From Candidatus Kapaibacterium sp. (GTDB taxonomy: Bacteria > Bacteroidota > Ignavibacteria > Kapaibacteriales > UBA4661), in assembly GCA_025455065.1 (NCBI GenBank), contig JALONG010000025.1, forward strand, positions 1-64,000: a stretch of DNA of 64,000 nt. Reading direction: 5' to 3'. Both the position numbers and the translations under genes were made by a program. This document shows, piece after piece, positions 25,680-35,478 of the stretch (position 1 is the stretch's first letter; every line of letters begins with the position of its first letter). The notes beneath the pieces were generated by a model that did not search any database, had not been told where the DNA came from, and saw nothing but the letters and a program-made list of their open reading frames with translations.

Positions 25680-28600
25680 ATGCAGTTTTTTCGTGTAATT
25701 TCTCAGGTAAAAGCCATTGTTCAATCTGCATATTTCCGCTATGGCAGTGCGGTAATCGTGCTTTGCGGGATATGTGCGCTTTTTTCAGCACCCGATGTAT
25801 TCAGCCAAAATCGTGCTGCTCGAAAGCCTAAAACTAAGACTTCCTCAGTCAAAGCAGCACCAACACCGCCACCAACCGTGATTATTCCTCAACTTTCGCC
25901 AACACCCATGCTCAAAGACTCGCTTCAAGAGCGCTTTTATGCCAAACAATGGAAAAAAGTGGATAGCTGCCTGAACAAAAATCTCCCCAAATCTGCGCTT
26001 GAATTTGTTGAAGCAATCCTCGCAGAGGCGCGAAAAAATAAGGCTTCCATCGAAATCACCAAAGCGCTTCTCCACAAAGCCGCCTTGAAAGCCGAAACTA
26101 CCGACGAGGGCGAAACGCTCTTTCACCAAGAAATGCTCGCTGCCATCGAAGCAAGCGACAAAGCAAACGACCTCGTAGCCGCGTCACTACTGCGTTCTGC
26201 GCTTGCCGAGTATTATGCGAAATACCTTCAACGCAATCGGTGGCGCATAAGCCAACGCACTGCAACGCAAGATAGTGAGACGGATTCCCGCTCGGGCGAT
26301 TTTCGCACGTGGGATGTGCGCCGATTTGTGCAAACCATTCAGCAATACCACTTTGACGCGCTGTATTGGAGTGAACCGGCAAAGGCTTCTATCCTCAAAG
26401 CCACATCTGTTCTGGCATTGGAAACATTGCAGAATGTCAATTATGGAGCCTCATTTCTCCGCCCTTCGCTCTATGATTTGCTTGCCCACAATGCCATCGA
26501 ATATCTCCAAAATACCGCAAACGACCTTCCCAAGCCTGAAGTAGAGTTTGAACTCACGGATTTTACTGCATTGCAAGACCCCAAAGCCTTTGCTGAAGCC
26601 ACATTCACGACACCGGATGCAAATGACGCAAAATATAAGACCATTCGCCTTTTTCAAGAACTAACCGCCATGCACCTCGCGGACGCAAGCCCTGAAGCGC
26701 TTTTGGATATTACCGTCATTCGGCTCAAATACGCCAAAGAGCATATTTTCGGCGAAGGTGTGGAAGACGCATATATACAGGCGTTGGAGAGCATTGCACA
26801 AAAACATAGTAAACACGCGGCTTCGGCGGAATATCTCTACGCCATTGCGCACGTGTGGTATGAACGTGGCGATTACCCGAAGGCATTAGAATTGTCACGG
26901 AAAATCTTTCAAACAGATGCCCTCAAAGAGAGCTACGGTGCGGGTTTAGCGAAAACTCTTGAGCAACAAATTTTGCAAAAAGAGCTGACCATTCAAACGG
27001 AAAAAACCATTCCACCGAATACTAACATTCTTGCCAGTGTACACTTTCGCAATCTGCACACGCTCTATTTTCGGCTTATACGCTTGGATAAATCGCAGTA
27101 TGTGGGTAGCTATTTTGATTCCAACGAAGAATTAACAAAACTTCGCGCAATAAAACCCCTCGCAGCATGGAAAGAAGAGTTGCCACTCAAGGATTCAAGC
27201 GGTGTTCAAGACTTCAAAGCGCACACGGTGGATATTCGCGCACAAATTCCGCAAGACGCAAAAGGCTCACCCCTGCTGACCTTTGGGCAATATGCTCTCA
27301 TTGCTTCTTCACGGGAAGACTTTGCGTTGCAAGAGAATGGTTTTTCGATGTCGTACTTTACGGTCTCTAGCATGGTGATATTGCATGAGCATAATAACAA
27401 GCCGGAACTAGGCGCACAGCGCCTTCTTGTCAATGATGCCGTCACGGGTGAGCCTCTTCAGGGAATAACGGTGAATCTGTATGAAAAGCACTACAACCAA
27501 AGCAAACGTAATTACGAAGATGTCTTGAAAGCGACGCGCGTGACCGATAAAAACGGCTTCTGCGCTATCGAAAGCAACCTTTTCGCGCAGTCTTATTCGT
27601 CGTTGTACCCCGAAGCTGTGCGCGAAGTCGGCACAGAGCGTGATGTTTTGCGCGATGAAAACTCAATAAACCCTGCGCGATCATATACGCAAAACACTGA
27701 AACGCTCACCATATTCTACACCGACCGCAGTATCTACCGCCCCGGACAGACAATTTACTTCAAAGGCGTAGTTGTACAAGTCAATAACGAAAAGGCTGAA
27801 AACCGCACCGTTACAGGCTATTCGGCGAAAGTACGTTTTTTGGATGTGAACGGGCAAACAATAAGCGAACAACCATTCAAAACCAACGAGTACGGCTCCT
27901 TTCATGGTGCATTTACCGCCCCGAAAGGCGCATTAAACGGGCGTATGACGATAAGCGAGCAGTACGGCTCAATCGCAGTACAAGTGGAAGAATACAAACG
28001 CCCGAAATTTGAAGTTAAAATACCACCGACCAAAGGCGTTTTTCGGCTTGGTGAAAATGTTGCAGTGAATGGTAATGCAAGTGCTTACGCAGGTTCGGTG
28101 GTCGATGGTGCAGAAGTTCGCTACCGCGTTGTGCGCAAAGCACGCTTCCCGTATTGGCGAGACTGGTGGGGTGTTCCGCCACAGTCGGACACCAAAGAAA
28201 TTGCCAGAGGGCGTGTAAAAACTGATGCGAAAGGCGAATTTACCATCAATTTCCTTGCGCAGCCCGATAAATCGGTGCTTCCTTCCACGCTACCCGAATT
28301 TTCCTACGCAGTTTACGCTGATGTTACCGACATTTCCGGCGAAACACGAAGTGCTGAAACACGTGTAACGGTGTGCTATGTAGCCGTTTCGCTTTGGTTG
28401 AGTGTGCAAGACCGACTATTCACCGAAAATCTCTCCCCAATACAAAAAGCCGGAATCACGCTTACAACCAAGAATCTCAACGGACAAGGGCTTTCTACAC
28501 AAGGCACAATCACGCTAGAGAGGCTTACTCAGCCGGAGCGCGTCATGCGAAGCCGTTTTCTGCCGGAAGCAGACCGTTTCACCATGACCGAAAGCGAGTT

Positions 28601-31600
28601 TACAAGCGCCTTTTCGGGTGATATTCGCCACAATGAACACCGCATGGAGACATGGAAGCGCGAACAGGAAATCTACGCCGCCCCATTCCGCAGTGGCGCA
28701 GATGGCAACGTAAATCTGGATGAGGGTAAAGGAAAAGAAAATTTTGCCGATGCACTGGCACAACTCAAACCCGGCGCATACCGCATGACGGCTGAAGTTC
28801 AGGACGTTTCGGGTCAAAAACTCAAGCGAATATGCCATTTCACGGTCTTTGACCGCACTTCTCGCACCGTTGCCACCAAAGCGCCATTTAAGGTCATTCC
28901 GCTCAATACCATTGCAGAACCTTCAGATACCGCACAAATACTCATTTCTACGCCTTACCCGTCGCTCCGTGTTCTGTACCGTGTGGAGCATCGCGGGAAA
29001 ATTATCCGTGAGGAATGGCTTACGATCTCGAATGAGCAGCGCCTTGTTTCGCTGCCGCTTAGAGAGGATTTTCGCGGCAATGTGGCCGTGCATTTCACTG
29101 CCGTCCGCCATTCCCGATTGTACGCAGAAATGCAGAGTATCAGCGTTCCTTGGTCAAATAAACACCTCACCATAGAAACATCCGTCTTCCGCGATAAAAT
29201 GCTACCTGGAAGCAAGGAAGAATGGCGCTTGACGATAAAAAATGCAAAAGGTGAAAAACTCAATGGTGAACAACAAGTCGCAGAAATGCTTGCCGCGATG
29301 TACGATGCGTCGCTGGATGCGATTTTGCCCCACTCATGGCAAACCTTCTCGTGGCAAACTTTTTATGTACAACGCAGTTTGTCAAGCCAGATTTTTGGCA
29401 CTGCGCCACACAATGAAATCTATCAAAACTGGATTCCGCAACGGTTCGATAATCCCAAAGAATACGACAAACTGTATTTCAGCATCGTTGAAAGAGCGCT
29501 CTATTCCTTTGGTGGCTACAGTGTGCGTAGCAGAGCTGCGGGCAAACGCGGCGCAATCCATGATGGCGCAATGTTGAATGCAGAGCCAATGATGCAAATG
29601 CGAGCCGAAAACGCTGACCTTTCAGCCGCCCCGCCACCCCCACCTGCACCTGCCGGAATGGCAGCAGGAGCGCCTTTGAGCGATTCGGAGCGCGAAGATG
29701 ACTCCTTCCGCAAAGGTGGAAAGCCGAGTGCAAAAAAAGCACTCACTTCCGAGCAAAGCAGTGTGAAGCCAAATAGCATGGATTTATCAGGCGTACAAGC
29801 CCGCACAAACCTCAGCGAAACAGCATTTTTCTTCCCTCGCGTGGAAACCGATGCCGACGGCGCATTCGTGCTGAAATTCACGATGCCGGAAGCGCTCACA
29901 CGCTGGAAAATGCTGGCGTTTGCGCACACGCCCGACCTCAAAACGGGTTCGCTGACGAAAGAAGCCATTACGCAAAAAGAACTCATGCTGCTGCCCAATA
30001 TGCCGCGCTTTGTCCGCGAAGGCGATAAAATCACGCTTCCGGTGAAAATATCGAACCTCGCCTCGAAGAACCTCGCGGGCGCTGCCGAACTGAAACTTTT
30101 CGATGCCAGCACGATGGAAGAACTCCGATTAAACCTCACGCAGCAGCCATTTTCTGTTGAAAAAGGGCGCTCTACCGTTGTTTCATGGGCAATTACCGTT
30201 CCCGATGGCTTACAGACGATGCTCTACCGCGTTGTGGCAAAAGCGGGCGATTCCACGTCAAGTTTTTCCGACGGCGAAGAATCCATTTTGCCCGTGTTGC
30301 CGAACCGCATGATGGTTACCGAGACGCTTCCCGTCTATATTCGTGGCGGTTTGGATGGCAAAGCGGCAACCAAGACGTTTGAGCTAAAAAAACTGACGGA
30401 ATCCGGCAAATCTTCGACGCTCAGGCATCATAAATTGACACTGGAAATGACCTCCAATCCCGCTTGGTACGCCATTCAAGCGCTGCCGATGATGATGGAA
30501 TACCCTTACGAATGCGCAGAGCAGGCGTGGAATCGGTTCTATGCCAATGCGATTGCTTCGCACGTAGCAAACTCCAAACCCCGCATCAAATCTGTCTTTG
30601 AGCAGTGGAAAAACTCTCCCGAAGGCTTGCTCTCCAATTTAGAGAAAAATCAAGAACTCAAATCCCTGCTTCTTACCGAAACGCCGTGGGTGATGGACGG
30701 TAAGGACGAATCCGAGCGCAAACGGCGTGTAGCCTTGCTGTTCGACCTCAACCGCATGGCGGATGAACTCGAAAGTGCGCTCAAAAAAGTGGAGCAAAAA
30801 ATCGGCTCCGATGGCGGATTTTCGTGGTTTCCGGGTATGCCCTCCAGCCGCTATATGACGCAGTACATCGTTTGCGGCATGGCGCACTTAAACAAACTTG
30901 GCATTACCTATCCTGCGCAAAGTACATTTGCAAGCCGCTTAAAATCTATCACCGAGCGGGCAATTCCCTTTATTGACCGTGAAATAGCCGTTGAATATGA
31001 GTATTTGAAAAGAACGCCCGGTTTCAAGCCTGAGAATCAGTATTTGAGCAATGATGCGGTGCATTACCTCTATACACGCAGTTTTTTTGCTGACAAGCCC
31101 ATTCCAAGCGGCACAGAGGAGGCATTTGCATTTTGGAAAAAGCAGGCAGAGAAATTTTGGATGAATCAGAGCATGATGACGCAAGCAATGGCGGCACTTG
31201 CGCTGAACCGCTTCAAATCCAAAGACGTTCCGGCGCTGATTATCAAGTCCCTCCGTGAGCGGGCGCTGCATTCGGAGGAAATGGGAATGTATTGGAAGCA
31301 AGATGCAGGCTGGTATTGGTGGCAAGCACCGATTGAAACGCAGGCGCTCCTGATTGAGGCATTTGGCGAAGTGCCTCAAGATAAGCAGGCTCTAAGCGAT
31401 GTGGAGGATATGAAAGTGTGGCTTTTGAAGCAAAAACAAACAACAGATTGGAAAACCACAAAAGCCACTGCCGAAGCCTGTTACGCGCTGCTTTTGCAAG
31501 GGCAGGATTTCTTAGCATCCACGAAACTTGTGGAAGTTTCGCTAGGCGGCAAGCCTGTGAATCCTAAGAAAATGGACGATGTGAAAATTGAAGCCGGAAC

Positions 31601-32171
31601 GGGCTACTACAAAGTCTCGTGGGGACGCGGTGAAATCACGCCGGAGATGGGTTCGGTCGTGCTGAAAAAAGAGGACGCGGGCATTGCATGGGGCGGCTTG
31701 TATTGGCAATACTTCGAGAAGCTGGATAAAATCACGCCTGCCAAGACACCACTACAAATTGACAAAAAACTCTATCGTCAAATTCCAACCCCGAAAGGAC
31801 TTGAATTAGAGCCAATTTCAGCGAAAACCCCGCTCAAAGTAGGAGATTTGCTGATCGTGCGCGTGGAAATCCGCACTGACCGCACGATGGAGTACGTCCA
31901 TCTGCGCGATATGCGTGGAGCGGGCTTGGAGCCTGTGAAGTCGCTTTCGGGCTACACGTGGAAAGGCGGCTTGGGATATTACGAAACCATGAAAGATGCG
32001 TCGGCGAATTTCTTCATCGGTTGGCTTCCCAAGGGCGTTCATGTCTTTGAGTACGGCTTGCGGGTGAGTCACGAGGGCGAGTTCCAAAACGGTATCACAA
32101 CGATTCAGTCTATGTATGCGCCGGAGTTTTCTAGTCATTCGGAGGGCGTAATGGTACGGGTTGGGAAGTAA
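25680..32171 (+). CDS. Alpha-2-macroglobulin family protein with thioester motif
   Basis: Giant periplasmic protease-trap protein of 2163 residues; bacterial family members such as YfhM are about 1650. A signal peptide ends in DVFSQ. The first ~500 residues contain helical, TPR-like stretches not typical of the family. MG2-type sequence (FYTDRSIYRPGQTIYFKG) begins near residue 680. A Pro/Ala-rich low-complexity loop lies near 1318-1335. The A2M core (DGAFVLKFTMPEALTRWKM) is near 1390, and the thioester motif CAEQ is C1612-Q1615 in YPYECAEQAW, followed by the helical thioester domain. Family members covalently trap attacking proteases; a penicillin-binding partner (PbpC) often neighbours the gene elsewhere but not here. 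No lipobox is seen. Confidence 0.92.
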   Translation: MQFFRVISQVKAIVQSAYFRYGSAVIVLCGICALFSAPDVFSQNRAARKPKTKTSSVKAAPTPPPTVIIPQLSPTPMLKDSLQERFYAKQWKKVDSCLNKNLPKSALEFVEAILAEARKNKASIEITKALLHKAALKAETTDEGETLFHQEMLAAIEASDKANDLVAASLLRSALAEYYAKYLQRNRWRISQRTATQDSETDSRSGDFRTWDVRRFVQTIQQYHFDALYWSEPAKASILKATSVLALETLQNVNYGASFLRPSLYDLLAHNAIEYLQNTANDLPKPEVEFELTDFTALQDPKAFAEATFTTPDANDAKYKTIRLFQELTAMHLADASPEALLDITVIRLKYAKEHIFGEGVEDAYIQALESIAQKHSKHAASAEYLYAIAHVWYERGDYPKALELSRKIFQTDALKESYGAGLAKTLEQQILQKELTIQTEKTIPPNTNILASVHFRNLHTLYFRLIRLDKSQYVGSYFDSNEELTKLRAIKPLAAWKEELPLKDSSGVQDFKAHTVDIRAQIPQDAKGSPLLTFGQYALIASSREDFALQENGFSMSYFTVSSMVILHEHNNKPELGAQRLLVNDAVTGEPLQGITVNLYEKHYNQSKRNYEDVLKATRVTDKNGFCAIESNLFAQSYSSLYPEAVREVGTERDVLRDENSINPARSYTQNTETLTIFYTDRSIYRPGQTIYFKGVVVQVNNEKAENRTVTGYSAKVRFLDVNGQTISEQPFKTNEYGSFHGAFTAPKGALNGRMTISEQYGSIAVQVEEYKRPKFEVKIPPTKGVFRLGENVAVNGNASAYAGSVVDGAEVRYRVVRKARFPYWRDWWGVPPQSDTKEIARGRVKTDAKGEFTINFLAQPDKSVLPSTLPEFSYAVYADVTDISGETRSAETRVTVCYVAVSLWLSVQDRLFTENLSPIQKAGITLTTKNLNGQGLSTQGTITLERLTQPERVMRSRFLPEADRFTMTESEFTSAFSGDIRHNEHRMETWKREQEIYAAPFRSGADGNVNLDEGKGKENFADALAQLKPGAYRMTAEVQDVSGQKLKRICHFTVFDRTSRTVATKAPFKVIPLNTIAEPSDTAQILISTPYPSLRVLYRVEHRGKIIREEWLTISNEQRLVSLPLREDFRGNVAVHFTAVRHSRLYAEMQSISVPWSNKHLTIETSVFRDKMLPGSKEEWRLTIKNAKGEKLNGEQQVAEMLAAMYDASLDAILPHSWQTFSWQTFYVQRSLSSQIFGTAPHNEIYQNWIPQRFDNPKEYDKLYFSIVERALYSFGGYSVRSRAAGKRGAIHDGAMLNAEPMMQMRAENADLSAAPPPPPAPAGMAAGAPLSDSEREDDSFRKGGKPSAKKALTSEQSSVKPNSMDLSGVQARTNLSETAFFFPRVETDADGAFVLKFTMPEALTRWKMLAFAHTPDLKTGSLTKEAITQKELMLLPNMPRFVREGDKITLPVKISNLASKNLAGAAELKLFDASTMEELRLNLTQQPFSVEKGRSTVVSWAITVPDGLQTMLYRVVAKAGDSTSSFSDGEESILPVLPNRMMVTETLPVYIRGGLDGKAATKTFELKKLTESGKSSTLRHHKLTLEMTSNPAWYAIQALPMMMEYPYECAEQAWNRFYANAIASHVANSKPRIKSVFEQWKNSPEGLLSNLEKNQELKSLLLTETPWVMDGKDESERKRRVALLFDLNRMADELESALKKVEQKIGSDGGFSWFPGMPSSRYMTQYIVCGMAHLNKLGITYPAQSTFASRLKSITERAIPFIDREIAVEYEYLKRTPGFKPENQYLSNDAVHYLYTRSFFADKPIPSGTEEAFAFWKKQAEKFWMNQSMMTQAMAALALNRFKSKDVPALIIKSLRERALHSEEMGMYWKQDAGWYWWQAPIETQALLIEAFGEVPQDKQALSDVEDMKVWLLKQKQTTDWKTTKATAEACYALLLQGQDFLASTKLVEVSLGGKPVNPKKMDDVKIEAGTGYYKVSWGRGEITPEMGSVVLKKEDAGIAWGGLYWQYFEKLDKITPAKTPLQIDKKLYRQIPTPKGLELEPISAKTPLKVGDLLIVRVEIRTDRTMEYVHLRDMRGAGLEPVKSLSGYTWKGGLGYYETMKDASANFFIGWLPKGVHVFEYGLRVSHEGEFQNGITTIQSMYAPEFSSHSEGVMVRVGK

Positions 32172-32190
32172 TTTTTGCTCAAGAGTCTTT

Positions 32191-32284
32191 TCCACGGATC
32201 ACACGAATTGTCACGAATGGTTTGTCATCATCACCAATGGTTGTTTATTTGCCTTTATTCGTGAACATTCGTGCGATTCGTGGA
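32191..32284. repeat. 94-bp palindromic dispersed element (ATTCGTG family), copy A
   Basis: The two 28-base ends, beginning TCCACGGATCACACGAATTG and (reverse complement) TCCACGAATCGCACGAATGT, match at 24 of 28 positions. The middle 38 bases are non-coding. The same arms recur at 45176-45331. The element lies just after the alpha-2-macroglobulin stop. Confidence 0.8.
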
Positions 32285-32599
32285 TGATGAGACAAACGGG
32301 CTTACCCGTTGAAAATGGCACATTGAAAACGTGCATTGTATTATACCAATTTGGCGACAAAGCAAACGCAAGTAATTGTATAACGATTATCATTGCGAAC
32401 ATTATGTAGTCCAGTACCTCCTAACGCAAAGCCCTCGCTTCAGCACAGATTTAACAGAAACACCCTCCAAACTTCACCGACAAATTCCTTCGCTTCGCCG
32501 ACAAAACCTCCCTTTTCACCGATTCGTTTTTCCTTTCCGCTCATTTTTAGCGTTGTTTGTGAAGTTACATTTTGTTCATTTCACAAACCGCAATCCACT
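32285..32599. other. Non-coding stretch before the ABC exporter
   Basis: No convincing gene is present. TTATACCAATTT near 32340 repeats the terminal sequence of the MITE-like element at 21147-21276. The remainder, up to the start codon at 32600, is C-rich on the plus strand and low in structure; a promoter is expected here but no clear TAnnTTTG element stands out. Confidence 0.4.
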
Positions 32600-33541
32600 A
32601 TGTACGCCATCGAAACACACGATTTAACCTACCGCTTTCCGCGTGGTTTAGGGAGTAGTCTTGTTCCGCGTTTTGATTCTTCCGCACCACCTGTTTTGAA
32701 CAATGTTTCCTTGCGTGTCCCTGAAGGTAGTATCTACGGCTTTTTGGGACCCAACGGCGCAGGGAAAACAACCACACTCCGCCTTATTTTGGGCTTGCTG
32801 AAAAAACAGCACGGCAGCATAAGCATTTTGGGGAAACATTTCCCTGAAGAGCGCATCAGTGTTCTCCGCGAGATTGGTTCGCTCATTGAATCACCTTCGC
32901 TGTATGGTCATTTAACCGCTCAGGAAAACCTCATTATTTACCAAAAAATTTTTGATGCACCCCAAAAGCGCATCCGCGAAGTACTAGATTTGGTCGGACT
33001 TTCCAACACAGGCACAAAAAAAGCGTCAGAATTTTCGCTGGGAATGAAACAGCGCTTGGGGCTTGCCGTTGCGCTTATCAACCAGCCACGATTGCTAATT
33101 TTAGACGAACCCACCAACGGACTTGACCCAAACGGCATTATCGAAATGCGTGAACTTTTGAAACAACTCCAACGCGAACAAGGCATAACTATCTTGATTT
33201 CAAGCCATCTTCTGTCGGAAATTGAAAAATTGGTTACGCACATCGGCATCATCAATAGTGGAAGCATTGCCTTTCAAGGAACGCTGGAAGAGCTGATGAA
33301 CAAACGCGAACAAGGCGCAAACATCGTACTCGAAACGTCTGACAAAGAAGCAACCATGAGGGTTTTGGAGCAGATGCACATTCGAGCCACGGCAGAACAT
33401 CAAAGCGTTGTGCTGCCCTTTGTCCACCGCGATACTATTGCAAACATCGCACGGAATCTGGTGCAGAGCAATATCGCGCTCTACGGCATTGAACGCAGAA
33501 ACGATGATTTGGAAACAATTTTTATGAATGTTATCAAATAA
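32600..33541 (+). CDS. ABC transporter ATP-binding protein
   Basis: Cytoplasmic ATPase subunit, 313 residues, pairing with the permease encoded 43 bases downstream. Walker A is GPNGAGKTTTLRL, the signature is FSLGMKQRLG, Walker B is LLILDEPTNGLDP and the switch histidine lies in ISSHLLSEIEK. The extended C-terminal part after residue 230 is typical of the CcmA/BcrA/NatA exporter group, including lantibiotic-immunity ATPases. ATG 32600 was chosen because MYAIETHDLTYRF begins the fold. The kinase, AraC and LytTR genes that follow suggest drug- or peptide-responsive control. Confidence 0.93.
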   Translation: MYAIETHDLTYRFPRGLGSSLVPRFDSSAPPVLNNVSLRVPEGSIYGFLGPNGAGKTTTLRLILGLLKKQHGSISILGKHFPEERISVLREIGSLIESPSLYGHLTAQENLIIYQKIFDAPQKRIREVLDLVGLSNTGTKKASEFSLGMKQRLGLAVALINQPRLLILDEPTNGLDPNGIIEMRELLKQLQREQGITILISSHLLSEIEKLVTHIGIINSGSIAFQGTLEELMNKREQGANIVLETSDKEATMRVLEQMHIRATAEHQSVVLPFVHRDTIANIARNLVQSNIALYGIERRNDDLETIFMNVIK

Positions 33542-33584
33542 TTTTTCAAAGAATTTTTCAAGAAACCTTTTCAAGGAATTTCTC

Positions 33585-34358
33585 ATGCACACACTTCGTA
33601 TATTTCAAAGTGAATGGCTCAAAACAAGGCGTAGTCTTGCTTCGTGGCTTGTCATTATTGGTGGTTTATTCACGCCTGTTATCATTTTTCTTATTCGGAT
33701 CCGCCGCCCTCACGAGCTTCCACCCATATATCAATCACCGAATTTTTGGCAAACCGTGTGGAATCAATCGTGGGAATCTATGGCGATGTTTATGTTTCCT
33801 ATGGGAATTATCATGGCGACGGGCTTGATAACGCAATTAGAATTCAAAAATAATGCGTGGAAGCAGCTTCACACCACACCGCAACGCCTGACGACCATTT
33901 ACGGGATGAAATTATTCATCGTGCTTGTGATGCTCACGCAAGTGTTCATCGCTTTCAACGTTTTTATGTACCTCTTCTCGGTCTTGCCCGTAGCATTGGT
34001 GCGCGATGTACGCTATCCCACAGCACATTTGGACTGGCTGCTTTTTTTGCGCGGAAATTTCTCGTATTTTATTGATTGTCTGCCGATTGTGGGCTTGCAA
34101 TTCCTTCTTGGAATGCACTTCAAAAATTTCCTTGTACCGTTTGGCTTAGGATTTCTGCTGTGGATAGCGTCTCTAACGGGTATGACGTGGGAATATAACT
34201 ACATTTTACCCTACAGCTATTCAATGCAGGACTTTTTGGTGAATACGGGGCGAAAAATCCCTGTTAATGCTGATATTCACGTATTCGCAGCGATATATTT
34301 TGTCGTGTTTGTGGCAGTCGGCTATGGAATGTACATTGGAAAAAATGAAAAAGGCTAA
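33585..34358 (+). CDS. ABC-2 permease, antimicrobial-peptide-immunity type
   Basis: A 257-residue inner-membrane protein with six hydrophobic helices. The segment ITQLEFKNNAWKQLHTTPQ, after the second helix, is characteristic of permeases in lantibiotic protection systems (MutG/EpiE/BcrB-like, ABC2_membrane_4). Together with the preceding ATPase it should form an exporter or a peptide-removing pump. The 43-base spacer contains near-repeats of TTTTTCAA. The histidine kinase gene starts 19 bases downstream, so the three genes probably form one transcript. Confidence 0.85.
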   Translation: MHTLRIFQSEWLKTRRSLASWLVIIGGLFTPVIIFLIRIRRPHELPPIYQSPNFWQTVWNQSWESMAMFMFPMGIIMATGLITQLEFKNNAWKQLHTTPQRLTTIYGMKLFIVLVMLTQVFIAFNVFMYLFSVLPVALVRDVRYPTAHLDWLLFLRGNFSYFIDCLPIVGLQFLLGMHFKNFLVPFGLGFLLWIASLTGMTWEYNYILPYSYSMQDFLVNTGRKIPVNADIHVFAAIYFVVFVAVGYGMYIGKNEKG

Positions 34359-34377
34359 TCAACAGTAGCACAAACAG

Positions 34378-35445
34378 ATGAATAAAAAACTCGTCATCGC
34401 CCTGCACACCGCATACTGGCTGTGTTATTTGCTGCTTTTGGCGGTATTGCTCATGCTGATTTATATGCAGTGGGCATTTCAGCAAAAAGGCTTGCAACCA
34501 CGGCATTTTCTCTTCATCCAACTCTTTTGCACCCTGACCATTCTTCCCGCAATTATTTCGTTTTATGCCGCTTACAGCTTTTTGATGCCGCGATTTTTAG
34601 CAGAAAAAAAATCTCTCGCTCTCACAGTAAGCGGCATGGGAACAGCAGTGATTTCCAGCCTTCTCACCACCACGTGTATTGCTCTCTTGTTTGGAGAGCA
34701 TTTTGTTTTTATGCGAACATTAAAAGGCGTACTGGAGCAAGCAACCGTGCCATTCTTTCTTTCGGTGATTCATGGTGTGCTGGGGCTGGTTCTGCGTGGC
34801 TTTGTTGCGTGGTTTGAGGAGAATCGTGCAAAAATGGAATTGCAAGAACGCAATGCCCAAATGGAACTCGACCTCATCAAAGCACATTTAGACCCGCATT
34901 TTCTCTTTAACACGCTCAACAATATTGACGTTCTTATCGAGCAAGATTCCAAGCGGGCTTCAGCATATTTACAAAAACTTTCCGGTATTTTGCGGTTTAT
35001 GCTGTACGACACAAAAGCAGAAACCATGCCGCTTTCGGAGGAACTTGCGTATATCGGGCAGTACCTTGATTTGCAAAAAATTCGCTCTGCAAACCCAGAT
35101 TTTGTGCGCCTTTCCATTGAGGGCGCAATAGCAGAATGGCGCATTGCACCAATGCTGTTTATGCCGTTTATCGAAAATGCGTTTAAGTTTGCCGAGCATA
35201 AAAAAAGCGGCGCGGCTATCACAATTTCCTTTCGTTGCAATGCGAAAGAGTGTATGTTTGAATGTGAAAACAGCTATGTACCGAATAGCGTTGCAAGCAA
35301 GCAACAAAGCGGCTTGGGGACAACACTCCTGAAACGGCGTTTAGAACTACTCTACCCAAACGCACACGAAATCAGCATCGTTGTTGATGATACGACGTAC
35401 AAGGTACGATTGACGATACAAAACACTATCACAACCACATCCTAA
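34378..35445 (+). CDS. LytS/YehU-type sensor histidine kinase
   Basis: A 355-residue membrane histidine kinase of the His_kinase (PF06580) family. Four membrane helices fill residues ~8-140, with a short coiled coil at ~148-168. The phospho-acceptor is H174 in LDPHFLFNTLNN. The ATP-binding domain shows FMPFIENAFKFAEH and GLGTTLLKRRLELLY. Such kinases act with LytTR-domain response regulators; the likely partner is encoded at 37017, separated by an AraC regulator and a small lipoprotein. No extracellular ligand domain is present, so it may sense the membrane or the ABC transporter itself. Confidence 0.93.
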   Translation: MNKKLVIALHTAYWLCYLLLLAVLLMLIYMQWAFQQKGLQPRHFLFIQLFCTLTILPAIISFYAAYSFLMPRFLAEKKSLALTVSGMGTAVISSLLTTTCIALLFGEHFVFMRTLKGVLEQATVPFFLSVIHGVLGLVLRGFVAWFEENRAKMELQERNAQMELDLIKAHLDPHFLFNTLNNIDVLIEQDSKRASAYLQKLSGILRFMLYDTKAETMPLSEELAYIGQYLDLQKIRSANPDFVRLSIEGAIAEWRIAPMLFMPFIENAFKFAEHKKSGAAITISFRCNAKECMFECENSYVPNSVASKQQSGLGTTLLKRRLELLYPNAHEISIVVDDTTYKVRLTIQNTITTTS

Positions 35446-35478
35446 AAACCCGCATCAAACCTTGCATTTCTGCACTGT

